Source: Raffaelea ambrosiae
Taxonomy: Eukaryota; Ascomycota; Sordariomycetes; Ophiostomatales; Ophiostomataceae
DNA: 64,000 nucleotides
Direction: 5' to 3'
Assembly (NCBI GenBank): GCA_002778195.1
Contig: PCDI01000017.1
Span: forward strand, 72,104 to 136,103
The notes under the pieces were generated by a model that was not told the DNA's origin, searched no databases, and was given only the letters and a program-made list of their open reading frames with translations. Position 1 is the stretch's first letter. Each line of letters opens with the position of its first letter. Positions 54,006 to 64,000 of the stretch are shown piece after piece. A program made the position numbers and the translations under genes.

Positions 54006-57000
54006 TCTGTCCTGGGGGGTATGGGGTCTGGACAGGGTCGTGCAGGGCAGTGTCGACGATGCGCGGACGAACGATGCTTCGGCCGTTTATTCCGGTATCT
54101 CAGTGTCGAATTTTCTCAACGGTTCCGTCTTTGCTGCGCCGGGCAAATCACGTGTCGACTAGGTGACTCTTAATGCCGCCCGCTAGAGTCTGGTTTCCGC
54201 AAGACAGAACGCCGATCTGTTTCTTGCTTGTCCGAAGCAGGAGGAGGACCAAGCTTGCAGCGGAGAGAGAAATGGAAAATCGGGAAGAAAAGTGGTTCTT
54301 TCGGGGACGCTTTCTAATGACTCTTAGGATTGAGTACATAATCTGCTATTCGTTGCATCCAGGACTGTTCGCGTCCTGCAGAAGTGCCCAAACGGCTGTC
54401 CTGATATCTTCGCGGCTACCTTTTCCGTTCTTGGACAGCACACCACCTTCTGCCTCCCATTGATGCCTACAAGCTGCAGGTGCGATTCCAGCAAACAGTG
54501 CTCGACAAGCACCAGAGAGACTGATTCCGCGGGCAACTGGATTTTTTTCCCTCCATTGCTCCGTTGGTGGGTCGGCTTACTCCATTGGTCCCCTCATTTT
54601 TGGGACAATGCAAGGTTAGCGCCAAGTCTGGACCGTCTCTTCACGGCATGGTTCAGGCGTTTTTGCACTATGCTTTCTAATTATGCTCCGCTGCGCAAGT
54701 ACAAGTATTTCACAGCATCAGTGTAAAGACAGGGGAAGTCTCCGGGGCGCCAGGAGCAGCAACAGAGTGTCGCGATAAGGGCCTCTTTCGGTGCCGAATG
54801 CAAATTGGTGTGCTCGTGGTATGGGCTCGATGTTTCGATCCAAGCACGGAAGGACCTCGTGGCAGCATCACACAAACTGCCTGTTCGACCGCATGACGAG
54901 TACTTTTCCTGTCTCGCTTGCTCCTTCCCGCTCCGAGTTCCACACGCACCGATAGGCAGAATGAACAAAAAAAAAACCCCCCCAAAGAAGAGGGCGAACC
55001 ACCGCCAGCGGGCTCCCCTCTGCTTCCGGTCAACTACCCGGTCTGGGAAACATTGCTCATTTCATCCTGGGGTCGTTTACGTTTACAACATCGCATGGAC
55101 CACAACTAATCGCGGACGTGACCATACAGCGTGGTGACTGCGTGTGGTATGAGGGTGGGATGGACGCGGGACAGGAAACATGTAGGACGAGTAAACAGGA
55201 GCAGAAAGACCGTAGTGGCCAGTGAGGAGCAGGGAAGTGAATGCTCAGATGCAGTAGGTTTGCGAACCCCCATGCGCAGCTTTTCCAATGCTTCCTCCAA
55301 GAACTCTGGTACATTGTTCGGTGTGTGTGCGACTTTTCTCCTACTGTCACTGCAGGCCACAGCAAAGCAGCCCATATTTCTTCTGGACAGTCGTCTTGCG
55401 CGGCACATCCCGTTCCTTCTCTCTTGCCTTGTGTTCCCCTTGTTCTCCGTGCGACGCGCCAATGGCTCATTGCAGTAGTGTCATGCGATAACTGCATGTT
55501 ATTAATGGGAGAATGAGTGGCCGTCCAGCAGGCATGCACCGTCTGTTCAGGAGGCTTGCGGGAGGATAGGCAAAGTCCTTGTGTGAGTTTTGCCCGGCAT
55601 CGTTGCTTGATGCGGGAGCAGAAGAGCACAGGCGAGCAAAGGGTCCTGTAGGAGCGTGAGATAATACATTCAGTTACTGACGGGGAAGATATGTGTAAGG
55701 GGGCAAGGAGACGTTGGTGAAAGAAAAGTGAGGCACTAGCCAGCGCAAGTGGCCCAACAGCCGACCGCGTGTCCTTGCCGAGAGCGTAACGGTTATCTTC
55801 ATTGGTAGCCACAGAACACCCAAGTAGAAAAATATCCCATGATTTAAATGGCTTGATGACAAGGGAGCACCGGGCACTGCAAATTTTCCTCCAACAATGA
55901 AAGACGATGAAATAAATCTGTGGCTGCCAAGTGCAGAGAATTATTGTTTCTGTTTCCTCTTTTTCCTAGCATGCGAGAGAGATCATGTCTGGATTGGGAA
56001 AGTAGGAGACAATATTGGCTGTGCTATTGATGACGATCTTCAGTTGTGCCGTCTGCCCCGGGAACCAACAGCCAACTATCGTACCAACACACACACGAGT
56101 ACAGAGACACACACGAGGAATGAGGATGCAGTGAAATCATGTGATAGAACCAGCGAAGAGCAAGCTTGTCCTGAGGCCATTCTGCGCGGACGTAGTTACT
56201 TTGTATGTTTTCGCGTACGAGTCTTAATAATCGTACAGCATTGAAATTCTGTGTCCTTCGTTGTGGAATACCACCTCTGGCTTCATGGACTTGCTCAAGG
56301 CTATATCCACACCCTTTTTTAATTTTACACTTTCCTGTTCTCTTCACAAGATGTGATACCATTTGGCGGGGAGAACGTTCTTGCTTATGGAAAACAAAAA
56401 AAAAAGAAGGGCCTGTGTGTGTGTGATATTTCCTTGTTCTCCGAGTAGCCAAAATAGTGTATTGTGTCAGATTTTAAAGCGTCGGTGATGGGTAAGCCGC
56501 GATCCGGCACAGCCGTGGGTCGTCAGGGAAAGAGGGCCTGGGAGAAGGGCGGAGAGACATAAAAAGCTAAACATACGAGCGTGGCGAGCAAAGGTAAGAC
56601 ATGGAACGGGCTTGCGGGGAGAAGCAGCGATTGTACTTTATACGGGGGTGCCCTGTGCTAAGTGACAGGGACTTTTCAAGGTTGTCCTCCGGTTTCGAGC
56701 AAAACTTGAAGACATGAATACATTGTCAGGCGCATCATCTCGTGTCTTAGAACAGGATTCATTATTGAAGAGGCTGATCCCCAGAACCCATAGAACGTTC
56801 TTCCTGCAGAAAGAGTAACACCCTGCGCCTCAGAACATGAAAAGAAATACAATAAACAATCTTGATTATACAAGGGCAATATCAACTTGTCGCTGCCAAC
56901 TAAGCCAACAAAAAGCTACAGGCGAGCAGAATATCAATGGAAAGCTTATCAGTAGCTCTTTTTGATCCAGCAAGAGAAACAAAGGAAAATATACAAGAAC

Positions 57001-57188
57001 ACGCAAGACTGTATCACACATCGAGACGTCAATGGGGGGCTTTTGTGTCTTTTTTGTTTTTGCTTTGAATGTTCTGTCTTGGACAATCGTTTCGCTCGTC
57101 AAACAACCCTGAATCACGCATGATAACTTGTTATTAGAAGATGCCAGCCGGTGCCGACTGATTCGTCGTGTTTGTGTCTTCGTCTTCC
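54006..57188. other. 3.2-kb spacer, no gene recognised
   Basis: Frames up to about 250 codons exist (minus, around 55,057-55,812) but begin at non-ATG codons and show no domain. Base composition is balanced and codon structure weak. No RNA gene was recognised. Confidence 0.4.
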
Positions 57189-58372
57189 TTATATTCTCTG
57201 GCTTCGGGAACGACTAAGGCCAGGTTCGGCATCAATGACATTATCATCGCCGTCTTCAGCATTGGCTTCATCCCTTGTAGTGCCCTGGTGGGAAAATATT
57301 TGGTCCATGCCCTCGAGTGGGCAGGCCATGGTTTCTGGTTGAAAGCAACAGGTGAGCGAAACGATGGCAGTGGCCTCGCTGAGGCGTTCATGGTCAGCTG
57401 GGTGTCGGCGGGCCTGCTGGAGGGAGATGTCGACGCTGTCGACAAGTAGGGCACGAAGGCCGGCCGGATCCAAGTAGCCACTGTCGCAGTTGGCGACCAT
57501 GAGAAGACTGGCATGGTCACTGGAAACGCCGACAGCCTGTGTGAGAATGGTGGACAGGTAGCTTTCGACGACGTTGACGACATGGAACAGCGGCACGAGC
57601 TGTGCTCCGCAGCTGGTTCCCAGAGTGCCCTCGGTGCTGCTGTCTTTGTCATTGCTACTGCCCAACTCTGCTGCGGGATCTCGGCGGTTCTCGTCCAGCT
57701 GCAGCTGTGACAGCATCGCCATCACATATTCTAGGTCCCCCTCATACATCTGCTGGGGCAGACTGAACAAATCAATATGGATGGCGGCGTCTCGGACATT
57801 GCACATGAGGCCTAGCCATATGGTGTGTTTGCGGCCAAGGGAGTCGCAGAGACGGAAGCTGGCGAGGCAGGCAAAGAAGTCCTTCAGCTGGAAAGTTGGG
57901 CGCGCCACATTGTGGTTAGTACACCGGCAACAAACATGTCTGATATCTGTGGAGTTGGAGCATACGGAAAGGCAGCTGTCTGTGATGTCAGAAGCATCAA
58001 GGTTCTTGGTCTCCGGGGAGAGTACGAGGAAGTCATTAGAAATCAAAACACCAGAAAATACACCCTGATCACGAACGAACTTGGTTAGCATGAATATACA
58101 CTATTGCTTGATTTTCTTGGTTGTTTACTTGAGTGCTTTATAGCCACGACATACCTGATCGTATCCGAAACGGAGCAAAGCCTCTGTGACACAAAAATAT
58201 TAATCATCGATATCAAGGTATTTTGTCTGCGGAAACATCCATCCCGGGTTGGGTCTGTCCGACATCACCTCGGGACTTGCAAAGGCCTTGCCACTCACTA
58301 CTCACCGGAGCTGATGACGGCCGAGCAGGCCAGCAGGACCACACCCTCCAACGTCACAGTAAGCTTTGCCAT
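57189..58372 (-). pseudogene. Decayed MFS sugar (hexose) transporter
   Basis: Apparent exons 58372-58306, 58183-58155, 58064-57966 and 57887-57189 keep frame and give a first helix (VTLEGVVLLACSAVIS) followed by LLRFGYDQGVFSGVLISNDF, the signature start of fungal hexose transporters. The fourth piece keeps LCDSLGRKHTIWLGLMCNV and FSLPQQMY, matching the GDxLGRKxTIW segment. The next expected helices are missing: about 150 residues later in the family, VVESYLSTILTQAVGVSSDH and SLLMVANCD appear almost at once, then the helices stop. The C-terminal RGR motifs, most TM helices and the PETKG-type end are absent. The 300-codon frame survives only because the third base lacks stops. So this is a deleted relic, not a working transporter. 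Confidence 0.65.
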
Positions 58373-58822
58373 GATGACAGTATCTTGGTGTGGACCATTG
58401 ACACATGCAAGTTCCACAATGAACGAAGCCTGGTTGACAAAATGCATTACTGCGAACTAGTGTTTTTTTCTTTTTTTTTTTTTGACAAGTGGCAGAAGTA
58501 GAGACCATGAAGATTCAAATACAGAGGAAGTGATAGTGATTCTTTGTCATTTGTTTTTTTGTTTGTTTGTACAATGATTCATGGTTCTTGTCGCCCCCAG
58601 CAAGAGTCATTCCTTATTATATATTGAGATGGTAGCTTTCTGAGCGTATCGGTGAAGAACTTCAATTCTAGTAGTCTCGCGACAGTACAAACTACATTCT
58701 ACTATGTGCCGGTAGCCGACCATGACCTAGGATCAACATGTGCATCATTCGAGAAAGAAGCAGGGAAGTCTAGTCCAGATGTACAGTAAGACCCCGAAGG
58801 TAGAACAACCGTGCAGGGTGGT

Positions 58823-58851
58823 ATGGCATGGCATGGCATGGCCTGGCATGG
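58823..58851 (+). repeat. GGCAT pentanucleotide repeat
   Basis: About six GGCAT units with one GGCCT variant occur in tandem. Confidence 0.85.
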
Positions 58852-61097
58852 CTATCGCCAAGTTGGAAGCACCCTCGTGCCTTCCATTCCATGGCTCGTC
58901 ACATCGGGTCTAGACGCACGAAGATGCATAGCTCTCTTTCGTGGGCATCACTTGAGACACAATATCGAAATATGTTCAACGATGGTTTGGACTCAGCCCC
59001 AGCCCATCTTTGCCACGATGGATGCCTGGTGGCTGGACGGGCGGGACAGACTTGAGGATGACTCACTGAGTCCAGTCAAGCGTAAGGCTTGCCGAACTGC
59101 ATGGTCAGCAGATGGCTGCATGGCAGACAGGCCAAGGACAGACCGGCGAGTTGCAGAAGCAGATTCGAGGGAGAATGCGTGGTTCTCAATCATGTTCCGT
59201 CTAGCAGTGAACATCGGCAATCGCTTTGTCCGGGTGTCTCTCCGAACATCCGGGTTCCAAGCGCCACTTGGCTTTGGGGGTCATCTGGCGTTCAGGAGAC
59301 TGCCCGAAGCTTCCATGGCGCCTCCCAAGAAGAGGCGATTGGCAGAGGACGGATGAAGAATGGGGAAGAGGGCAAGCTAGTCGAGTCAAACAGTCAGAGG
59401 CTAATATCAAGAAGAGAAGCAGGATTGTGCCGCATGCACGATGGTACTCCCCACTGGGGGGTTCATTGAACAATAACACCTGACAAAGCAACAGCAGCTA
59501 GGCTTGGCTAGACTGAATTCATGTTATGACGCGTGCTGTGATGCATGTGCAGCAGGGGTCGAGGACGCCGGCCGGAGGGACGGCCGGAGACGATGGTTGA
59601 CTGATTCAAATGAAGATGCCGAAAGCCGTTGGATGACATTAGGGAGCGAACCGAGCATCCTAGCCAGAGGAGAGAATGGGAACGATAAGATTAACCGATT
59701 AATACTTGCTAGTTGTCCATTGTCATTGCTAGTTGAAGTCTTTCCATGTCGCCGGAACTTGGAATATCAAAATGCGCCTTGCAGGGCATCTCGTAAGATC
59801 CCGACTCTCGGGATGAAGATCGGGGTGTGAGTGGGACAGCATGGCTGCTTGCATGCAAGTGTGCAAGGCATTCAAGAAGACATGCATGGAAGTCAAGTGG
59901 AAACAGAGGTAGAAAATCGGAGAAATCAAACTCAGGGCCCAGCATGGCGGAAACGAGGGTTTGACAACCTTTTTTTGACTGGGAGAGTGAGGTTGGGATG
60001 CACCCGGGCTCGGGAGGCATACCACGAGCGGGCTGCATACTGACTGTGCGCAACAATCGATTGGAGACGTAGAAACCGGCCGCACTTCATTTGCTGTTTC
60101 ATTCGCCGGAGTCATCTGGGCAGCCCACGATTGTGCTGTATGTTGCTGACACATCCCGCGTCTGCCGGTGAGATGGGGAGAGGTTGCGAGGCCGACTTAC
60201 ACGCGAGGCTCTCCCCGGCGGGCTCTAAACGTTTTGGTAACATTCCAAGTGGTTGGTCACTTTTGAGGGGACTTCCCTCTTTGTTCTCTTATTTTTCCTC
60301 TTCATGAACCCACAAAACACGGCAGCACGGCACAGACGATGACACGACTAAACCTAAATTGCACCTCGCACGATATCGCGCGTCCCATCTGACCATGCGA
60401 CAGTTGCGGCGCAGCAAAAGGCCGACTGACGTAACGACCAGTGCACCATCTAAGCACAGGAGAACGACCAGGCTTGTATGAGATGGCATGCGCTATGTGT
60501 ACTATGCATCGTGCCATTGCAGATCCGCTTCTCCGTCACGTCCATTTCGTTGGAACGCCGCGACTCCGAACTTGCTCCAAGTTGCCGACGGAAGGACGGA
60601 ATAGCAACAACATGATAAAATGGTTTCAAAACAGCATCGACAGAGCCAAGACAACGAGATGCCGGTCGTTGAAAGACACGGAGGTGACTCGGGCTTGGGT
60701 GAGGTCTATTTTCGGTGATTTACGTAGAGGGGCAGGAGCATTTGCGGGAAACCGGATATGTATCTACTGGCATATGCATGTATGAAGCCTACCCAGAAAA
60801 AGTAACAGCCACGTGACACTTACAGCGGGCAAATCATCGGACCGCGGGCATGGAACGGAGCCCCGTAGGGGCTTCGGATCCGAGGGAACATATTCCGACA
60901 AAACCTGCAATGATCTAATCATACATGAGACAAAAAAAATAGTGGAATGCGAAGTGGGCTGCTGTCTCGGTGTTGCTGGGGGTGCCTCTGCGTTGCTTGA
61001 GAAAACGGACCCCTTTTCAGGAAGGCAATTATGAAAAGTGGGGGGAAGGCGAGAGGCAAAAATGAAGACGAGGCAGACAGACAGAGAACAACTAGCA

Positions 61098-61148
61098 AGA
61101 GAGACCGAGAGAGAGAGACCGAGAGAGAGAGACCGAGAGAGAGAGAAC
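61098..61148 (+). repeat. 16-bp GAGACCGAGAGAGAGA tandem repeat
   Basis: Three consecutive copies of GAGACCGAGAGAGAGA-like units in an otherwise featureless spacer. Confidence 0.85.
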
Positions 61149-63978
61149 GTAATAATCAATTGCGTAGGAAAGAGCGAAAGGACCAGCGAAAGGACGCCAA
61201 GGTTTGCTACTAGTCACACAGTAGTTCTGGCGGCGTAATATAAGAAAAGGCAGCAGGCGGGAGAGCCGGACAAGACAGTTGACGATCAGCGGGCGCTATC
61301 CCAAGCCGACCAAAAGAGGGAGGGAGGGAAACGGTTTCTGACGATATCCGGTTTTTTTTTTGGGTGCTGCGAGTGCTGCTGCGGCGAATCAGAGCCGTGG
61401 ACAAGGAGTGGGCATGGCGCAGAGCCGCTTGTGAGGCGGCGGCTTAGACAAGAATTTGCGAAGGATTTTCAAGATTTTCAAGAAAGATTTTTTTGAGCAA
61501 GATTTTTTTCTCATCGTCTTTCTCATTATCAACAAACGGAAGAGCCGAGAACACACATAACAGAATGGATGATGAAGGAAATCAAAACAAGTGCAATCAA
61601 ACCAAACACAAAAATAAGCACCAAATGAGTCAAGAACCTCATATATGGAATAGTCCTAAACGAACATCCCAATCCAATAAGTAATACGAGAGAAATGAAG
61701 ACTCGTCTAGTATGCCCCAATGGAGAAGGCAGCAAGAGTTCATGAGCGGCAGCCTCACAGCGGAGAAGGCGGAATACACGGCAGGAAGAGGCAAAGAGGG
61801 CCATGACATGAAGCAAGGAATGAAACGTCGGGTTTCCGAAAAAAAAGAAGGGAGGGCCGACAACGGTTTTCTTTTCTTTGTTCTCTGGCCAGGCTCCCAC
61901 TGCGCCCCATGCGCGCCCACGTCTCGCCATCTTGTACATCGTATTCCTTTTTTGTGTGTCGGTGAGGAGATGCTTATGGGTATCTTGGTGATATTTGTCG
62001 ATATTTGTTCTTTATTGACTCGGGGCGTCGAGCTGGCACCGTCCTACGGCCTTTGTGTGGTTGTCTCGGCCAGACGGCAAACCTCAACACCAGCACGCGC
62101 TGAACATGGCGACATCATGCAGCCGCAGTGCAGGGGTCTCCGCCCCTCGACCCCTGGTTCCCTTTACGCGGACTGGCTGCAGAGAGGCTGCAGAATCACA
62201 GGGCCCTCATAACTAGTTATAATACGTGGTATATGGCAAGACTAGTAGATGTTATTTCTGGAGAGAGGGACGAATGAGGCTCGTGGAAATAGATGCGGAA
62301 ATGTTCGAATTAGCAGGATGACACCAGGATACCAGGATTGCCTGTATCCAGTATGCAAGGCCCCTTGGCGCGTTTCCTCCATTCACTGTTGTGGTGTGCC
62401 TTTTTCTTTTCTTTTCTTTCCTATTTATTTATTTTTCATTTTCAGCTGGGGACTCCGCTCAAGTTGAGACAGGTCAAGGAACGTGGTCCACAGTGGAAGC
62501 AACCTGACAGGCTTCTCGAAGAAGAGAACCAATCGCTCGCAGGTAAGCCGTGGCCGGGTGTCTGCCTGTGACGGGACTTTTAGAATTGGGAGGAGGGAGG
62601 GGACCCTCTGAGGCTGCAGAAGACCCTCTCTTTTTTTTTCCCCCTGCACGTTGGGTAGCGCTGCTGGCAGGCTGGCACCCTTTTAGGGGGGGCAAGGCCA
62701 GCTGGGGCAGTGGGTGGCCTTGCCACCAACCGGAGACTTGTTCTTCGCAAACAACCAGTCAAGGAGCGAGGACGAGGGGTGTGCGAATCCGTCACCTTTG
62801 CATTGCGTTGTATACCTAGTTGCTAGTTAGTGACTCCTTTGCTGCGCCAATGCCATCGTCGTGCAGACGGCGAAAACGCAAAGGGCACAGCCAAACAGAA
62901 GCAACACGACGAAACATGAGAAGTGAGAGAGCAAAATGAAAGAAGTAAAAGGAGAAAGGAAAAATAAAAAAGAAGAAAAGAAAAGAAAAAAAAGAAGAAA
63001 AAGAAGAAAAAGGAAAAAAAAAGGCCCAAACAAACAAAGGAGCCTACAAAGAACCTGCAAAATACGTATGCGTGCACAGATCAGGGGTGCCTGAAGGGGT
63101 TTGACGCCTCCCAAAACACTACCCCCAGGCCAGCGTCGCCCCCAACAGCACAACAAGCGTTGCGCAAAAGGCGTTTTCAGTGTCGACCAGGTCCAAGAAA
63201 GTAGTCATCTTAACTGCTCCCTAGGTCTTCGCCTGAAAGGGTTGCAGCGGTCGCAGAACCCATGACCTCGAACCAATGCCCAGGAGAAGGCAAATGACGA
63301 TCTCTCCTCTGCGCCTGCACCCCCCTCCCCCGGGCCTGCTCGGCCGAGTCACGAGAGCGGTGTGCCTGCTCTTGCAGGAGACCGGGCCAGGTGAACAGTC
63401 GGATGGCGAACCGGGGGGAGGAGGGGCGTTCTTTGTCCGTGTCTGATGTCTCGGACTGCTGTTGCCTTGGAGAATCAAGAAAGACGGCCAATACTGACGA
63501 TAAGACGAGGCCGGCCAGCGTAATTGGTTAGTATCAGGGTGTTGCACTGGGACCGAAATGTCGAGAACAGGAAACAGGCACACCGGCATCCAGGCACAAA
63601 CCCTCTGTCTCCCTTGGACACCTTTTTCCACACACAGCACCAGTTGTGGTGTGTTGCGTGTGTTGGAACCTTCCCACACGCGCACAACTCGCACTACTAC
63701 CGCCGGCCACTCCCGTCCATCTTTCGCTAAAACAAAAAAGCACAGATTCCAGACTGTCGGGTCCTCCCCCCCCCTTCTCGGGAAAGACGTCTCGGGAAAG
63801 AGAGGGCACAAAAGAGAAACAGAGAGGGAAGCAAGGGACTGCACCACACCCCCCTCTCCAATACGAGCTGCTGTGCAGGTGCATCACGTGGACTGTCCAG
63901 CACAGTCGGCGACCACCACAAAAGTACCATGTCCAGCCGGCGAGACAAAGCTGGCGCGCTTGACTTACAGGAGGGAGA

Positions 63979-64000
63979 GGGGGGGGGGGGGGGGGGGGGG
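63979..64000 (+). repeat. Terminal poly-G run
   Basis: At least 20 consecutive G reach the window edge. It may continue beyond, or reflect a sequencing or assembly problem at a homopolymer. Confidence 0.8.

Larger units (their letters stand above)
58373..64000. other. 5.6-kb region without recognisable genes
   Basis: Holds a GGCAT repeat near 58,823-58,851, a 16-bp GAGACCGAGAGAGAGA repeat near 61,100-61,145 and an A/G-rich stretch at about 62,930-63,030. Open frames are short and lack motifs. The window ends in a run of at least 20 G. Promoters or non-coding transcripts cannot be excluded. Confidence 0.45.

Noticed and set aside
55057..55812. A 251-codon minus-strand open frame in the long spacer
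   Set aside because: It begins at a GTG codon, has no domain, and shows low-complexity, Cys/Ser/His-rich composition typical of non-coding frames.

Overview
The window reads as a gene-rich stretch of a filamentous ascomycete genome. Coding sequence is GC-rich, short GT...AG introns with CTAAC-like branch sites interrupt conserved domains, and the gene families are fungal: a Zn2Cys6 regulator with a fungal-specific domain, a Dal5-type permease, a CSC1/DUF221 channel and uL23m. Many proteins carry long homopeptide runs (Gly, Asp, Thr, Ser, Gln). A Sordariomycete is the best guess; the lineage is inferred from family resemblance only. No tRNA, rRNA or CRISPR was recognised.

Region 1 (about 2.3-14.4 kb) looks like a nitrogen-catabolic cluster. 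It holds a 5-oxoprolinase/hydantoinase (-), an FAD-dependent amine oxidase (+), a Dal5-like permease (+) and a Zn2Cys6 regulator (+). GATA-factor sites lie in the upstream region of every gene.

Region 2 (about 14.4-20.7 kb) is a less GC-rich graveyard of fragments: a RecQ-like helicase piece, a truncated Mex67/NXF-like gene, a malate synthase piece, a Ty3/gypsy RNase H remnant, a 20-bp minisatellite and a polyketide-synthase KS remnant.

Region 3 (about 20.8-31.7 kb) is the most interesting part. It carries a large NLR-like STAND protein (alpha/beta-hydrolase, P-loop NTPase, helical repeats; -), an uncharacterised acidic-tailed protein (-) and, divergent from the latter, a CHAT-domain caspase-like protease (+) with a transmembrane segment and an NTPase domain that has lost its P-loop. 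Together they look like a fungal programmed-cell-death or allorecognition module.

Region 4 (about 32.9-42.3 kb) is housekeeping: a Leu5-type mitochondrial carrier, a METTL4-like MT-A70 methyltransferase, mitochondrial ribosomal protein uL23m and a CSC1/OSCA-type channel.

Region 5 (about 42.3-64 kb) is sparse: a salicylate-hydroxylase-like monooxygenase, a small PYQ-rich CYSTM-like protein, riboflavin reductase RIB7, an NCS1 purine/cytosine permease and a decayed MFS sugar transporter. In between are long spacers, including one with six copies of the 9-mer TACATAGTA in under 1 kb. The last 5.6 kb has no recognisable gene and ends in a poly-G run.
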